DNA of 64,000 nucleotides from Actinacidiphila paucisporea (GCF_900142575.1 NZ_FRBI01000010.1:185145-249144), one strand, 5' to 3'. Numbered from the stretch's first letter, positions 41,092 through 50,413 are shown. A program made the numbers and translations. Notes: a model not told the origin generated them from the letters alone.

Positions 41092-43863
41092 GTGAGCACG
41101 ACCTATGGCCGGCGCCTCGTCGGACGCGACGACGAGCTGCGATCCCTCTTCGGTCACCTCAACGCGGTGGATTCCGGGGGGCGCGCGATCGGGCTGTTCG
41201 GGGAACCCGGGGTCGGCAAGAGTGCTCTGCAGGCAGAGGTCGTGGAGCACGCGCGGTCCGCCGGGTTCACCGTGCTCACCGCCCGGGGCAGTCAGTCCGA
41301 GACGCGCCTGCCGTTCGCCGGCCTCCACCAGCTGCTGCGGCCCCTGCTGCCCCGCGTCGACCGGCTTCCGGCCGTGCAGCGCGACGCCCTCCTGGCCTGC
41401 TTCGCGATGACCGACTCGATCGAGGTGCAGCCGTTCTTCACCTCCCTGGCGGTTCTGGAGCTGCTCGTCGACTCGGCGGGACAGACACCGGTCCTTGTGT
41501 GTCTCGACGACGTCCATTGGATGGACCAGCCGTCGATCGACGTGCTGGCCTTCGTCAGCCGTCGCATCGCCGGCGAGCGGGTGATCGTGCTGTGCACATC
41601 GCGACCCGAGTCGCTGCCGTTCGCCGACCCCCACACGATCGAGTGGGTGGAGCTGGAAGGCATCGACGAAGCCGCGTCGGCCGCGTTGCTGGACGCGCGG
41701 GCGCCGCAGTTGGTGTCGACCGTTCGCGACCGCGTACTGCGGGAGGCCCGCGGGAATCCGCTCGCCTTGCTCGAGTTCGCCAGTGCGCTGGAGTCGGGGC
41801 GGTACGCGTGGACCGAGTTCGACGAGGACCTGCCCATGACCACCCGCCTGGAACGTACGTTCGCCGCGCGCGCTGAGCACCTCGTCCCGGCCGCGCGCGC
41901 GGTGGTGACCATTGCCGCGGTCGACGACGGCGACGACCTCAACGACGTCCTCACGGCCGCGGGGATCCTGTTCGGTTCACCGGTCGACCTCGTCATGGCA
42001 CAGCCGGCCTTCGAGTACGGGCTCCTGACCGTGCTCGGCGAGCGGTACCGGATGGCCCACCCGCTGGTCGGTTCGGCCCTTCGGCAGGGCATGCCGCCGG
42101 CCACCCGCCTGCAGGCGCACGCGGCGCTCGCGCGCGTCCTGGCCGATCAGCCGGACCGCGCGACGTGGCACCGGGCCTCCTCGGTGTCAGGACGCGACGA
42201 GGGCATCGCGGCCGAGTTGGAACGGGCGGCCGGGAACGCCAAGCGCCGTGGTGCGGTCGCCTCGGCCGCCGCGTGGCTGGAGCGGGCAGCCGCGCTGAGT
42301 CCGGACCCGCGCTCACAGGCCGCGCGTCTGCTCAGCACCGCGGAACTCAGTTACGAGCTCGGCCGGTTCCGCCAGGTCGAGCAGATCAAGGCACAGGTCA
42401 CAGGCATGGTGCTGCGGCCCCGGGATCAGTCGAGGCTGGCCGGGCTCCAGGGCATCTTCCACGACGGCTCCACAGGTGAGCCCGCGGAGGTACGTCACCT
42501 CGTCGGCCTGGCGCAGCACGCCATAGGCGCCCAGGATGTCGACCTTGCCATGCAGCTGCTGGTCGGCGCGGCCCGCAGGGCATGGTGGCGCGATCCCGGC
42601 GAGAGAGTGCGGCACGAGATCGTGCGGGCCGCCCAGCAGGTGAGCCTGCCCGTCCGCGACCCCAGGCTGCTGGCCATCTACGCGCTTGCCCAGTCCGACG
42701 AGCAGAGACCGGTGGTCATCGAGCAGCTCGCACTGTGGCCGGCAGACGCCGGCGGACGGCCGGATCTGGCCGGCCTGCTGGGCATCGCCGCGTTCTGCAC
42801 GGGCGATTTCCGCCATGCCGTCGCCTTCCTGTCCACACCCGTCCAGGAGCTCCGCGCGCAAGGCCGCATGAGCCTGCTGGCCGAGGCGCTGGCGATACGG
42901 GCCTGGGCCGAGGTCTACCTGGGGGTGTTCGACGCGGCCCGCTCGGCCGACGAGGCCGTGCGGCTCGCGGACGAGACAGGCCAGTCGCAGTGGGCTGCCA
43001 CCGCACGCATCGCCGTGGCGTTGATCGATGCGGTCCGCGGCGGCCGGGACACGCGTGAGGACCTGCTCGCGGAGGCCGAACACGTGGCGCTGCGGACCCC
43101 GAATGCCGCGTCGTCCCTGCTGGCCGGCGTTCAACTGGCCCGTGGCATAGCGGATTTGGGCACAAACCAACACGAGCGGGCGTACGGCGAGCTGCGTCGG
43201 GTGTTCATGCCCGCCGACCCCGCGTTCCAGCGGATGCAGCAGGTGTGGACACTCAGCTACTTGGCCGACGCCGCCGTCCGCGCCAATCACCGGGCCGAGG
43301 CGCGATCCGTGTTGACGTCCATCGAACAGATCGCGGGTGCCTGCCCTTCTACGGGTGCGGTCATCGCCCTGGAGTACTCCCGAGCGGTGCTGGCCGACCG
43401 CGCCTCGGCCGAGTCGCTCTTCCAGGCAGCCCTGGGCGGCGCGGCCGGCGAGCTGCCCTGGCACCGGGCCCGCATCGAGCTGGCTCACGGCTCATGGCTG
43501 CGCCGGCAACGACGCATCGTCGAGTCCCGCGGACCGCTGCGGGCGGCGAGGGCCACGTTCGACAGCGTAGGTGCCCGCGCGTGGGCGCAGCGAGCCGATC
43601 AGGAGCTCCGTGCGACCGGCGAGCGCGGGTGGCGGCCGACGTCGAGCCCGCGCGAGCTGCTTTCGCCGCAGGAGAGCCAGATCGCCGAGCTGGCCGCGCA
43701 GGGCCTGTCCAACCGCGAGATAGGTCAGCGTCTGTTCCTGTCGCACCGGACGGTCAGCTCGCACCTCTACCGCGTTTTCCCGAAACTCGGCATCGCCTCC
43801 CGCAATCAGCTGGCTGCCGCGCTGGCCGACCACGGCGATCAGTCCTCGCCGCGGCCGGCTTAG
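41092..43863 (+). CDS. LAL-type LuxR regulator (second of a tandem pair)
   Basis: A 923-residue relative of the preceding protein. Walker A is GLFGEPGVGKSALQ, Walker B VLVCLDDVHWMDQPS; the C-terminal HTH is LSPQESQIAELAAQGLSNRE and GQRLFLSHRTVSSHLYRVFP. GTG 41092 matches the usual start near TTYGRRLVGRDDEL; an in-frame GTG at 41056 is the alternative. Divergence of the middle domains is too great for a recent duplication. Adjacent to the hydrolase/MBL run on the opposite strand, which is a possible target. Confidence 0.88.
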   Translation: MSTTYGRRLVGRDDELRSLFGHLNAVDSGGRAIGLFGEPGVGKSALQAEVVEHARSAGFTVLTARGSQSETRLPFAGLHQLLRPLLPRVDRLPAVQRDALLACFAMTDSIEVQPFFTSLAVLELLVDSAGQTPVLVCLDDVHWMDQPSIDVLAFVSRRIAGERVIVLCTSRPESLPFADPHTIEWVELEGIDEAASAALLDARAPQLVSTVRDRVLREARGNPLALLEFASALESGRYAWTEFDEDLPMTTRLERTFAARAEHLVPAARAVVTIAAVDDGDDLNDVLTAAGILFGSPVDLVMAQPAFEYGLLTVLGERYRMAHPLVGSALRQGMPPATRLQAHAALARVLADQPDRATWHRASSVSGRDEGIAAELERAAGNAKRRGAVASAAAWLERAAALSPDPRSQAARLLSTAELSYELGRFRQVEQIKAQVTGMVLRPRDQSRLAGLQGIFHDGSTGEPAEVRHLVGLAQHAIGAQDVDLAMQLLVGAARRAWWRDPGERVRHEIVRAAQQVSLPVRDPRLLAIYALAQSDEQRPVVIEQLALWPADAGGRPDLAGLLGIAAFCTGDFRHAVAFLSTPVQELRAQGRMSLLAEALAIRAWAEVYLGVFDAARSADEAVRLADETGQSQWAATARIAVALIDAVRGGRDTREDLLAEAEHVALRTPNAASSLLAGVQLARGIADLGTNQHERAYGELRRVFMPADPAFQRMQQVWTLSYLADAAVRANHRAEARSVLTSIEQIAGACPSTGAVIALEYSRAVLADRASAESLFQAALGGAAGELPWHRARIELAHGSWLRRQRRIVESRGPLRAARATFDSVGARAWAQRADQELRATGERGWRPTSSPRELLSPQESQIAELAAQGLSNREIGQRLFLSHRTVSSHLYRVFPKLGIASRNQLAAALADHGDQSSPRPA

Positions 43864-43888
43864 GGCCTGTCCGGCGGGGGGCACCGGG

Positions 43889-44746
43889 TCAGCCGGTGGC
43901 CCGCGCGGCCGCCCGGACCAGGTCGGCGACGGCTCCCGGGTGGGAGACCGACACGGCGTGGGAGGCGCCCGGGATGGTCACGGTGTGCGCGTGGGCGCGC
44001 TGGGCCATGGCGCGCTCCGCGGCCGGTGGGATGGCCTGGTCGGCGCCGGCGACCAGGTACCAGGACGGGATGGTCCGCCAGGCCGGTGCGCTGCTGGGCG
44101 CGGCCAACGCGGCCACCGCGACCGGGCGTTGCTCGGCCGCCATCAGGCGGGCCTCGCCGGCCGGCACATCCGCGGCGAAGACCTTCCGGAAGGCCGCCTG
44201 GTCGATGGAGGCGTCCTGGCCGCCGCCGGGGAAGGGCCGCACCACCAGGGACGACGGCAGCAGGCTGCCCGGGAACTCGCCGGTGATCCCCAGGCTGCTC
44301 TCGCCCTGGTCGGGCGCGAAGGCCGCGATGTAGACCAGCGCCTTGACGTTGGCGTGGCCCGCGGCGGCGTCGGTGATGACCGCGCCGCCGTAGGAGTGCC
44401 CGACCAGGACGACAGGCCCGGGGATCGTGTCGAGGACGCTCGACAGGTACGCCGCGTCGCCGGCCAGGTCGCGCAGCGGGTTCGCCAGCCCGATGACGGG
44501 GTAGCCGCCGCGCTGCAGCCGGTCGACCACTCCGTCCCAGCTGGAGGAGTCGGCGAAGGCCCCGTGCACCAGGACGATCGTCGGCTTGGCCGCCTTCCTG
44601 GCGGCGGCGGTCCCGGCCGCCGGGTTAGGCGCGGCTTGCGAGCTCGCCGGAACGGCGAGCAGCGCCGCGGCCACCAGTGCGGGTATCACGACGCTCTTGC
44701 GTCGCAGCAGGGCGCGGGCGGACCGCGCGGGATCGGTGGACGTCAT
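43889..44746 (-). CDS. Secreted alpha/beta hydrolase
   Basis: A 285-residue exported hydrolase. RKSVVIPALVAAALLAVPASSQAA is a signal peptide preceded by Arg-rich residues. The mature protein has LVHGAFADSSSWDGVV, VVLVGHSYGGAVIT (nucleophile Ser) and PGASHAVSVSHPG (His). Similar overall to the cytosolic hydrolase at 16557. ATG 44746 follows GAAGGAA. It is the last gene of a minus-strand run; an octamer repeat array lies just before its ribosome-binding site. Confidence 0.87.
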   Translation of the reverse strand: MTSTDPARSARALLRRKSVVIPALVAAALLAVPASSQAAPNPAAGTAAARKAAKPTIVLVHGAFADSSSWDGVVDRLQRGGYPVIGLANPLRDLAGDAAYLSSVLDTIPGPVVLVGHSYGGAVITDAAAGHANVKALVYIAAFAPDQGESSLGITGEFPGSLLPSSLVVRPFPGGGQDASIDQAAFRKVFAADVPAGEARLMAAEQRPVAVAALAAPSSAPAWRTIPSWYLVAGADQAIPPAAERAMAQRAHAHTVTIPGASHAVSVSHPGAVADLVRAAARATG

Positions 44747-44759
44747 GTCGGCTTCCTTC

Positions 44760-44807
44760 GGGTCTCGGGGTCTCGGGGTCTCGGGGTCTCGGGGTCTCGG
44801 GGTCTCG
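44760..44807. repeat. Six tandem octamers GGGTCTCG
   Basis: GGGTCTCG is repeated six times without error from 44760 to 44807, in the gap between the cupin stop and the start of the secreted hydrolase gene. On the coding (minus) strand it ends 13 bp from the start codon, just before the ribosome-binding site. Copy number is likely unstable. Confidence 0.9.
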
Positions 44808-44815
44808 GGAACGTG

Positions 44816-45295
44816 TCACAGCGACGGCGGCGGCCCGGTGACGCGCAGCCGGAAGGCCTCGGCCGAGCCCACGACGGCCGCCAGGTCGAAGGCCGGCGGA
44901 AGGTCCCCGGTCTCGGCGACCGGGGTCCCGTTGGCCTTGAACCACTCCTCGATAAGGGCCGGGCTGAAGACGACGGCGATCCGGGCGCCATCGCCGGAGC
45001 GGACCAGGTAGCTGTGCGGCACGCCGCGCGGGCCGTGGGCGACCTGTCCGGGGGTCAGGTCGTGGCGCTCGTCGCCGACGAAGAACGACACCTCGCCGTC
45101 GAGGACGAACCAGAGCTCCTCCTCGTTCTCGTGCACGTGGCGCGGCGGCGCGTGGCCGACCGGGTCCGAGAACTCCATGAGGCTCATGGCGTTGCCGGTC
45201 GCGGAGCCCGGGAGCAGGATCCTGGCCTGCCCGCCGAGGAACCAGAACGGCTCGCGCTCGGCGGTGGGCGCGAAGGCGGGGAAATGGTTGATCAC
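44816..45295 (-). CDS. Cupin-domain protein (quercetin dioxygenase-like)
   Basis: A 159-residue single-domain cupin. The metal-binding motif is PPRHVHENEEELWFVLDGE (two His and a Glu), with GPRGVPHSYLV carrying the last His. GTG 45295 follows AAGGAG six bases upstream; the longer start in the same frame at 45325 is less likely. Such cupins include quercetin 2,3-dioxygenase-like enzymes and sensors. Flanked by hydrolase genes in the same orientation. Confidence 0.83.
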   Translation of the reverse strand: MINHFPAFAPTAEREPFWFLGGQARILLPGSATGNAMSLMEFSDPVGHAPPRHVHENEEELWFVLDGEVSFFVGDERHDLTPGQVAHGPRGVPHSYLVRSGDGARIAVVFSPALIEEWFKANGTPVAETGDLPPAFDLAAVVGSAEAFRLRVTGPPPSL

Positions 45296-45321
45296 GCATG
45301 CTCCTTCAGAGGCAAGGCGGT

Positions 45322-46317
45322 TCACGGGCGGCCGAGGAAGTCGAGGAGCATGGTGGTCAGCTCCTCGGGGTGCTCCTCGTAGATCCAGTGGCCGGAGTCC
45401 GGAATCGTCACCCCGGTGACGTCGGAGGCGTACTGCTCGGCCTGGTCGCCCACGGCTCTGCCGAGGCTGCCCGAGGCGCCGATGGCGAGCACCGGCATCC
45501 GCAGCGGGGTCTTCTGGAACCGCTCGTCGTCGCGGATGTCCTGCGGGAAGGTGCGGAACCAGGCCAGGCTCGCCTCAAGGTGGGCGGGGTCGCCCAGGTA
45601 GTGGGCGAACACCCGGATGTCGGCCGGGGTCACCGCGCCCGGGACGGCCTCGAACCCGCCGATGAAGCCGGCGGTCCAGGCGACCTCGCGGCCCTTGATC
45701 ATGTTCTCCGGCAGGCCGTCGGTCAGATTGAAGAACCCGAAGTTCCACACACCGGGTCCCCGCGCGGTCAGCGAGGGGATGCTGTAGATGCCCAGGTCCG
45801 GTATCGGCGCCTCGCTCAGCACGAGCTTGGTGACGGTGGACGGGTACTGGGCGGCGTAGGAGTAACCGACCATCGTGCCGATGTCGTGCCCGACGATCCG
45901 CACGTCGCGGTCCTTGCCGAGCGACGCCAGCAGTGCGTGCAGCTCCGCGGCCATCGTCTTCTTGTCGTAGCCGGACTTCGGGGCGTCGCTCTGTCCCGCG
46001 CCGGGCAGATCGGGGGCGATGACCGTGTAGTGCTCGGCGAGGGCCGACATGATGCCGTGCCACTCGTACCAGGTCTGCGGGTAGCCGTGGATGAGCATCA
46101 GCGTCGGCCCGTGGCCGCCGATGACGTAGTGCAGGCCGATGCCGGCGACGCGGGTCTTGTGCTCGCTGAACCCCGCGGGCATCCGCTCGCCGGCGGACGA
46201 CGCCGGGGAGTGGGACGCGGGGGTCGCGGCCGCGGTGATCGTGGTCGCGCCCAGGGCGGCGGCCACGGCGAGTGCCACGCCGAGCAGGCGGCGGTTTCCG
46301 GGCAGGGGGAATCTCAT
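45322..46317 (-). CDS. Secreted epoxide hydrolase-like alpha/beta hydrolase
   Basis: A 331-residue protein with an N-terminal signal peptide (GVALAVAAALGATTITAAA). The nucleophile is Asp in VGHDIGTMVGYSYA, as in epoxide hydrolases and haloalkane dehalogenases, and HGYPQTWYEWH is the HGxP oxyanion motif. DSGHWIYEEHPEEL supplies the catalytic His. ATG 46317 follows GGAG. It lies between the cupin and the SDR genes. Substrate not inferable; epoxide hydrolase is the best match. Confidence 0.86.
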   Translation of the reverse strand: MRFPLPGNRRLLGVALAVAAALGATTITAAATPASHSPASSAGERMPAGFSEHKTRVAGIGLHYVIGGHGPTLMLIHGYPQTWYEWHGIMSALAEHYTVIAPDLPGAGQSDAPKSGYDKKTMAAELHALLASLGKDRDVRIVGHDIGTMVGYSYAAQYPSTVTKLVLSEAPIPDLGIYSIPSLTARGPGVWNFGFFNLTDGLPENMIKGREVAWTAGFIGGFEAVPGAVTPADIRVFAHYLGDPAHLEASLAWFRTFPQDIRDDERFQKTPLRMPVLAIGASGSLGRAVGDQAEQYASDVTGVTIPDSGHWIYEEHPEELTTMLLDFLGRP

Positions 46318-46378
46318 GCGGTGCTCCAGATTCGGGAGGGGTGACGGGGTCGTCAGCGGGTCCGGGGGCGAACCGGGA

Positions 46379-47185
46379 TCACAGGGTGTCGGTCATACCG
46401 CCGTCGATGAGGAAGTCGGCGCCGGTGACGTTGCCCGAACGGCGGCCGGCCAGGAACACGACCAGGTCGGCCACCTCCGCGGGCAGGGTGAAGCGGCCGG
46501 TGACCGCCTCGGCCGCGGCGGTCTCAGCGACGGTGCGCGGATCGAGGCCGAGGCCGGCGCCGACGGTCGCGGCCACTCCGTCCGCGCCCTTCCACAACGA
46601 GGTCTCGACCGGCCCCGGGCTCACCGAGTTGACGCGCACGCCCTGCGGACCGACCTGCTTGGACAGCGCCTTGCAGAAGTTGGACAGGGCCGCCTTGGCG
46701 GCGCTGTAGTCGATGACCAGCGGGTCGGGAAGCCGGGCGTTGACCGAGGAGACGGTGACGATACGGCCGTCACCTGCGGCGATCAGGTGCGGCAGCGCGC
46801 TGCGGGTGGCCCGGACGGCGGCCATGAGGTTGGCGGTGAACGTCCAGTCCCAGTCCGCGTCGGTCGTCGCGAGGAAGCCGTCGACCCGTGGGCGCACCGC
46901 GCCGACGTTGTTCACCAGGACGTCGATCCCGCCGTGCAGTTCGGCCGCCGCGGCCACGAGCGTGCCCGGGCCTTCCGGGGTGGCCAGGTCGACCTCCACG
47001 ACGGTCAGCTCGGCGCCCTTCTCGACCAGGTCGTCGAGTTCACGGGTACGGCTCCTGGTCCCCGCGACGACGAGGGCGCCGGCCGCCAGCAGGCCCTCGG
47101 TGACCGCCAGGCCGATGCCCCGGCCGGCGCCGGTGACCACGGCGCTCTGCCCGGCGAGGCCGTGGTCGAAAGCGGGAGCGGTCAC
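46379..47185 (-). CDS. SDR-family oxidoreductase
   Basis: A 268-residue classical short-chain dehydrogenase. TGAGRGIG (nucleotide site), NNVG, VSSVNARLPDPLVIDYSAAK with Ser, Tyr and Lys of the catalytic set, and SPGPVETSLW follow in order. GTG 47185 overlaps the stop of the upstream hydrolase gene (GTGA). Unlike the SDR at 4701, all active-site residues are present. NAD(P)-dependent; substrate unknown. Confidence 0.88.
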   Translation of the reverse strand: MTAPAFDHGLAGQSAVVTGAGRGIGLAVTEGLLAAGALVVAGTRSRTRELDDLVEKGAELTVVEVDLATPEGPGTLVAAAAELHGGIDVLVNNVGAVRPRVDGFLATTDADWDWTFTANLMAAVRATRSALPHLIAAGDGRIVTVSSVNARLPDPLVIDYSAAKAALSNFCKALSKQVGPQGVRVNSVSPGPVETSLWKGADGVAATVGAGLGLDPRTVAETAAAEAVTGRFTLPAEVADLVVFLAGRRSGNVTGADFLIDGGMTDTL

Positions 47186-47994
47186 CGCGAGGTCTCCAGG
47201 CTCTGCCGCCGCAGCCAGCCCAGCGCCGCGTCCGCGACCTCGCGCCACCCGGAGTCGATCGTCAGCGAGTGCCCGCGGTCGGGGAAGGACAGGAACTCGG
47301 TGACGGCATCGGAATGCCGGTACTGCTTGAGTGTGGCGAGGGTGACGGCCTCGGGGACGGTGTGGTCCTTGCCACCTGACATCAGCAGCATCGGGCCGCG
47401 CCCGGAGTTCGCGGTGTCGACCTTCGCCGGCGAGTGGGGGTTGAAGTTGGCCGCGGCGGCCTCGAACAGCGGCTTGCCCGGCGCGGGGATGGTCCACCGC
47501 GCGTACAGGGCGTCGGACTCCTCCTCGGTCAGGACGTTGCCGAACGCGAAGCGGAACTGCTCGGCGGTCAGGGACACCGCGCGGTGCTTGTTCGCCGGGT
47601 TCTTGAACACCGGCAGCGTCGACCGCAGCGCGGACAGCGGCAGCGGCAGGACGCCCTTGATCTGGGCCGCGTCGATCGCGACGGCGGCCGCGGCCAGATC
47701 CTGCCCCAGGAGCTTCTGGGCGATCATGCCGCCGAAGGAGTGGCCGATCAGGATCGGCGGCGTCTCCATCCCGCGGATGATCGCCGCATAGTGCTCGACG
47801 ACGTCGTCGATGCCGTGGTCGGCGATACTCTCCGGGTTCTCCCGCGCCTCCTCCACGGTGTCGGGGTCACCGGGCCAGCCCGGTGCGGACGGGTCGTAGC
47901 CCTCGTGGCGGAACAGGTCGATCCACGGCTGCCAGGACGTGCTGTGCAGCCACAGGCCGTGGATGAAGAGAACCGGTGTCGGACTGTTGCTCAT
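47182..47994 (-). CDS. Alpha/beta hydrolase
   Basis: A 270-residue cytosolic hydrolase. LFIHGLWLHSTSWQPW (oxyanion region), ILIGHSFGGMIAQKLL (nucleophile Ser), GGKDHTVP (acid) and DRGHSLTIDSGW (His). No signal peptide. ATG 47994. It overlaps the SDR gene downstream by four bases and follows the MBL gene by 63 bp. Likely cotranscribed with both. Confidence 0.86.
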   Translation of the reverse strand: MSNSPTPVLFIHGLWLHSTSWQPWIDLFRHEGYDPSAPGWPGDPDTVEEARENPESIADHGIDDVVEHYAAIIRGMETPPILIGHSFGGMIAQKLLGQDLAAAAVAIDAAQIKGVLPLPLSALRSTLPVFKNPANKHRAVSLTAEQFRFAFGNVLTEEESDALYARWTIPAPGKPLFEAAAANFNPHSPAKVDTANSGRGPMLLMSGGKDHTVPEAVTLATLKQYRHSDAVTEFLSFPDRGHSLTIDSGWREVADAALGWLRRQSLETSR

Positions 47995-48057
47995 GGGCGG
48001 TTGGGCCTTTCCTGGGGGCTCGTCGTGCGGGCGGTTCGCGGATGTCGGTGCGTAGGG

Positions 48058-49131
48058 TCAGGGCCGGGTGCCGAACGGGCCGAGCAGTCCGGCGTCGATG
48101 CGGAAGGACTCGACCAAGGTCGCCGCGTTGTCGAGGGTGAACACGTCGGCGGCGGCCAGGACGCCGGTGTATTTCGCGGCCACCGGTGCGGCGGCCCGCA
48201 CCGCCACCGCGTCGAGGTAGGTCTTGAAGATCGCCCACGAGTTGCCCTGCGGGCCGTACTTGTCGAAGTAGGGCTGGGGGTCCAGGTCCATCGACGCCCG
48301 CGTGGAGGCTTCGAGGTCGGCCATGTAGGCGCGCTGGAGGTCGCCGTCCGCGCGCACGCCGAGCCGGCCGAGATGGCCGCCGACCAGGGTCCGCCACGGG
48401 TACCCCATGGCGATGTCCTGCGCCCGGAGCCAGGCCGGGATGTCCTGGGACACCGCGATGTTCTTGAACGGCACCCAGCCCGGGTACAGGATGTCGACGA
48501 CCATCAGGGTCCTGTGCTCCGGGGCGTAGACGAAGACGTTGTCCGGGCTGTGGTTGGGGCCGTGGTAGGCCAGTTCCAGGCGCTCACCGCCGACCTCGAG
48601 CGTGTAGTGGTCCTCGAAGGTGACGGTCGGCGCCGGCCGGTTCGGGTCGTTGGCGCGCAGCAGGAGGCGCCGGCACTCGACGTGCCCGATGCGCACGACG
48701 TCCTTGCCGAGGATCGACGAGGCCCCGCTGTGGTCGGCGTGCGAGTGCGAGTAGACCAGGTGCGTGACCTTCGCCGGACGGCCGTTGGCCCGCGTCACCT
48801 CGGCGATCGCCCGCAGGAGGTTGTGCCCGATCGTCGGCGGCGCGTCGACCAGGACGACGCCTTCCCGGGTGCTGAGGAACATCGCCTGGTAGAAGCCGTC
48901 GGTGACCCAGTGGAGGCTTCCGCCGATCCGACCGACGAAGTATCCCGAGTCGTTGAGCTCCGGCCCGATCGCGGCAGCCGGGACCGGTGCGAAGTCGGGA
49001 AGGCCGGGGCCGTCGGCCGCCGCGGCGGAGCTCTCCAGGGCAACGCCGGTGAAGCCGGCAAAGGGCAGCGCGGCAGCCGTACGCAGCAGGGTCCGGCGGT
49101 ACGCCGGGGCGTCCCAGGGCATCGGTTTCAT
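48058..49131 (-). CDS. MBL-fold hydrolase with export signal
   Basis: A 357-residue metallo-beta-lactamase-fold protein. The first 40 residues include RRTLLRTAAALPFAGFTGVA, a Tat-like signal. The metal site is HSHADHSG, with NHSPDNVFVY and VDILYPGW supplying further ligands. It may be a hydrolase of lactones or other esters. ATG 49131 with GGAAGG upstream. First gene of the minus-strand run to 43.9 kb, so its upstream region, holding a 17-bp inverted repeat, is the likely control region. Confidence 0.85.
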   Translation of the reverse strand: MKPMPWDAPAYRRTLLRTAAALPFAGFTGVALESSAAAADGPGLPDFAPVPAAAIGPELNDSGYFVGRIGGSLHWVTDGFYQAMFLSTREGVVLVDAPPTIGHNLLRAIAEVTRANGRPAKVTHLVYSHSHADHSGASSILGKDVVRIGHVECRRLLLRANDPNRPAPTVTFEDHYTLEVGGERLELAYHGPNHSPDNVFVYAPEHRTLMVVDILYPGWVPFKNIAVSQDIPAWLRAQDIAMGYPWRTLVGGHLGRLGVRADGDLQRAYMADLEASTRASMDLDPQPYFDKYGPQGNSWAIFKTYLDAVAVRAAAPVAAKYTGVLAAADVFTLDNAATLVESFRIDAGLLGPFGTRP

Positions 49132-49776
49132 GGACTTGCCTTCCGGATCGGAGGTGCGGCGCTGAGGGACTCAGGCGCTCGCAGCGGACCGCCTGCCGTG
49201 CCGGGCACGATCGCGGCCACCGCGGGCCAGGCCGCGGTGAGGCCCACCACGGCCATCGGTGTCCTCGGAGCTCCACTCGACTGCCACCAGGACACCAGCC
49301 GGCCCGGTCCGTTCGAACCGGGGTAGGACCCCTGTCCTGGCACGCGGCTGGGGCGTGCCAGGACAGGGGATCGCCCCCGGTGCGAAGCAGGGCGAGCCGT
49401 GCTGAGGTGCCCCCGCCCCGCGCCGGGTGACTCGCCGCATCGGCGCGGGCGCCGCCGGCCGACCGTAGGTCGTCATTTCGCTGCTCTGCTGCCGGCGGGG
49501 CAGAGGCTCTCGGCCGAACGTCTGACAGCGCAGGGAGCTGCCGGCAAGAGGCTCGCGATGAATGTGCTGGAGTTCCCTGGGCACGGCCCCTCGTCGGTGG
49601 TTTCCTGGTCCAGGCGCAACTGGCGGACGACTCCGGAGGTGGCGAGCGATCGGTGTGGGTCCACTCGCACGCGCCGGCGCCCAGGCCACGTAGCTCACGG
49701 GCGCGGTCCAGGGTCAATCACACGGCCTTGTTCGACACCTTTGTCGGCTCAGCCGCAGCCGTCTGGTTCCCATACT
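49132..49776. other. Gene-free stretch between MBL gene and hydratase pseudogene
   Basis: About 645 bp without a convincing gene. It holds the 17-bp inverted repeat at 49329-49369 and probably the promoter of the MBL-hydrolase run. Open frames here have unusual composition and no recognisable domain. Confidence 0.5.
49329..49369. promoter_or_regulatory. Perfect 17-bp inverted repeat
   Basis: CCCCTGTCCTGGCACGC (49329-49345) is exactly complementary to 49353-49369, with a seven-base centre, about 200 bp upstream of the MBL gene. It is the longest perfect stem in the window. It could be an intrinsic terminator facing either way or an operator; no T-run follows. Confidence 0.65.
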
Positions 49777-50413
49777 TCATGGTGAGTCTTCTTCCGGCTG
49801 GCGTCCGAGGTGGTACCCGAGGCGCATTTCGTAGTCGCCCGGCTGATTTCGTCCGGCTGCCTTCGCAGCGGGCAGCCTGCGCTTACTGCCCGGCCAGCCG
49901 AAAGACGAGAAGTAGATGTCATAGGAAGACTTCAGGTCGTCCGCGGAGGGGAGGGTGTACCTGTTGACCTGTTGTTTCACCGCGGTGATCGATTCCTTGT
50001 CGAACGAGGAGATTCGTCGGGCGAGGTTGTCGACCAGAGCGTCGAGCTCGCTGTCGGGGACCGCGCGGTTGACCCATCCGTACCGTTCGGCCAGCTCGCC
50101 CGGGTAGTCGTCGCTGGAGAGGGCGACCTCCAGGGCGCGTGCTGGCGTCGATCAGCAGCGGGTAGCCGCTCGCCCCGGCTTCCTTCGGCGTCTCGGCGAC
50201 CCGGGAGGTGTCGTAGTGGTTCAGGAAGTAGTCCGGGTTCGCCGACTCGAAGACGACAGCCTGCAGTTCCGAAGCGCCCTCCATCTGGTCGATCAACTGC
50301 GGTAGGTCGGTGAGCATCTCCGGCGAGACCAGGTTGATGGGCGGGCTGTCGAAGACGACCCGCCACAATCTCTTGGTCTCGACCGCCACGGAAAAATGCG
50401 TCCACGATTTCAC
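49777..50413 (-). pseudogene. Truncated enoyl-CoA hydratase/isomerase
   Basis: The N-terminal part reads RLWRVVFDSPPINLVSPEML and LQAVVFESANPDYFLNHYD, typical of crotonase-fold enzymes. After GYPLLIDAST the frame shifts, the core with the oxyanion hole and active site is missing (about 90 residues), and the C-terminal part resumes in another frame: RALEVALSSDDYPGELAERY, GWVNRAVPDSELDALVDNL, ISSFDKESITAVKQQVN. A single deletion joining two parts out of frame explains it. Non-functional. Confidence 0.85.

Noticed and set aside
44760..44807. CRISPR-like array
   Set aside because: The units are 8 bp without spacers, so it is a simple tandem repeat.
49171..49698. Minus-strand frame of 175 codons
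   Set aside because: No domain, odd composition, and crosses the 17-bp inverted repeat; treated as non-coding.
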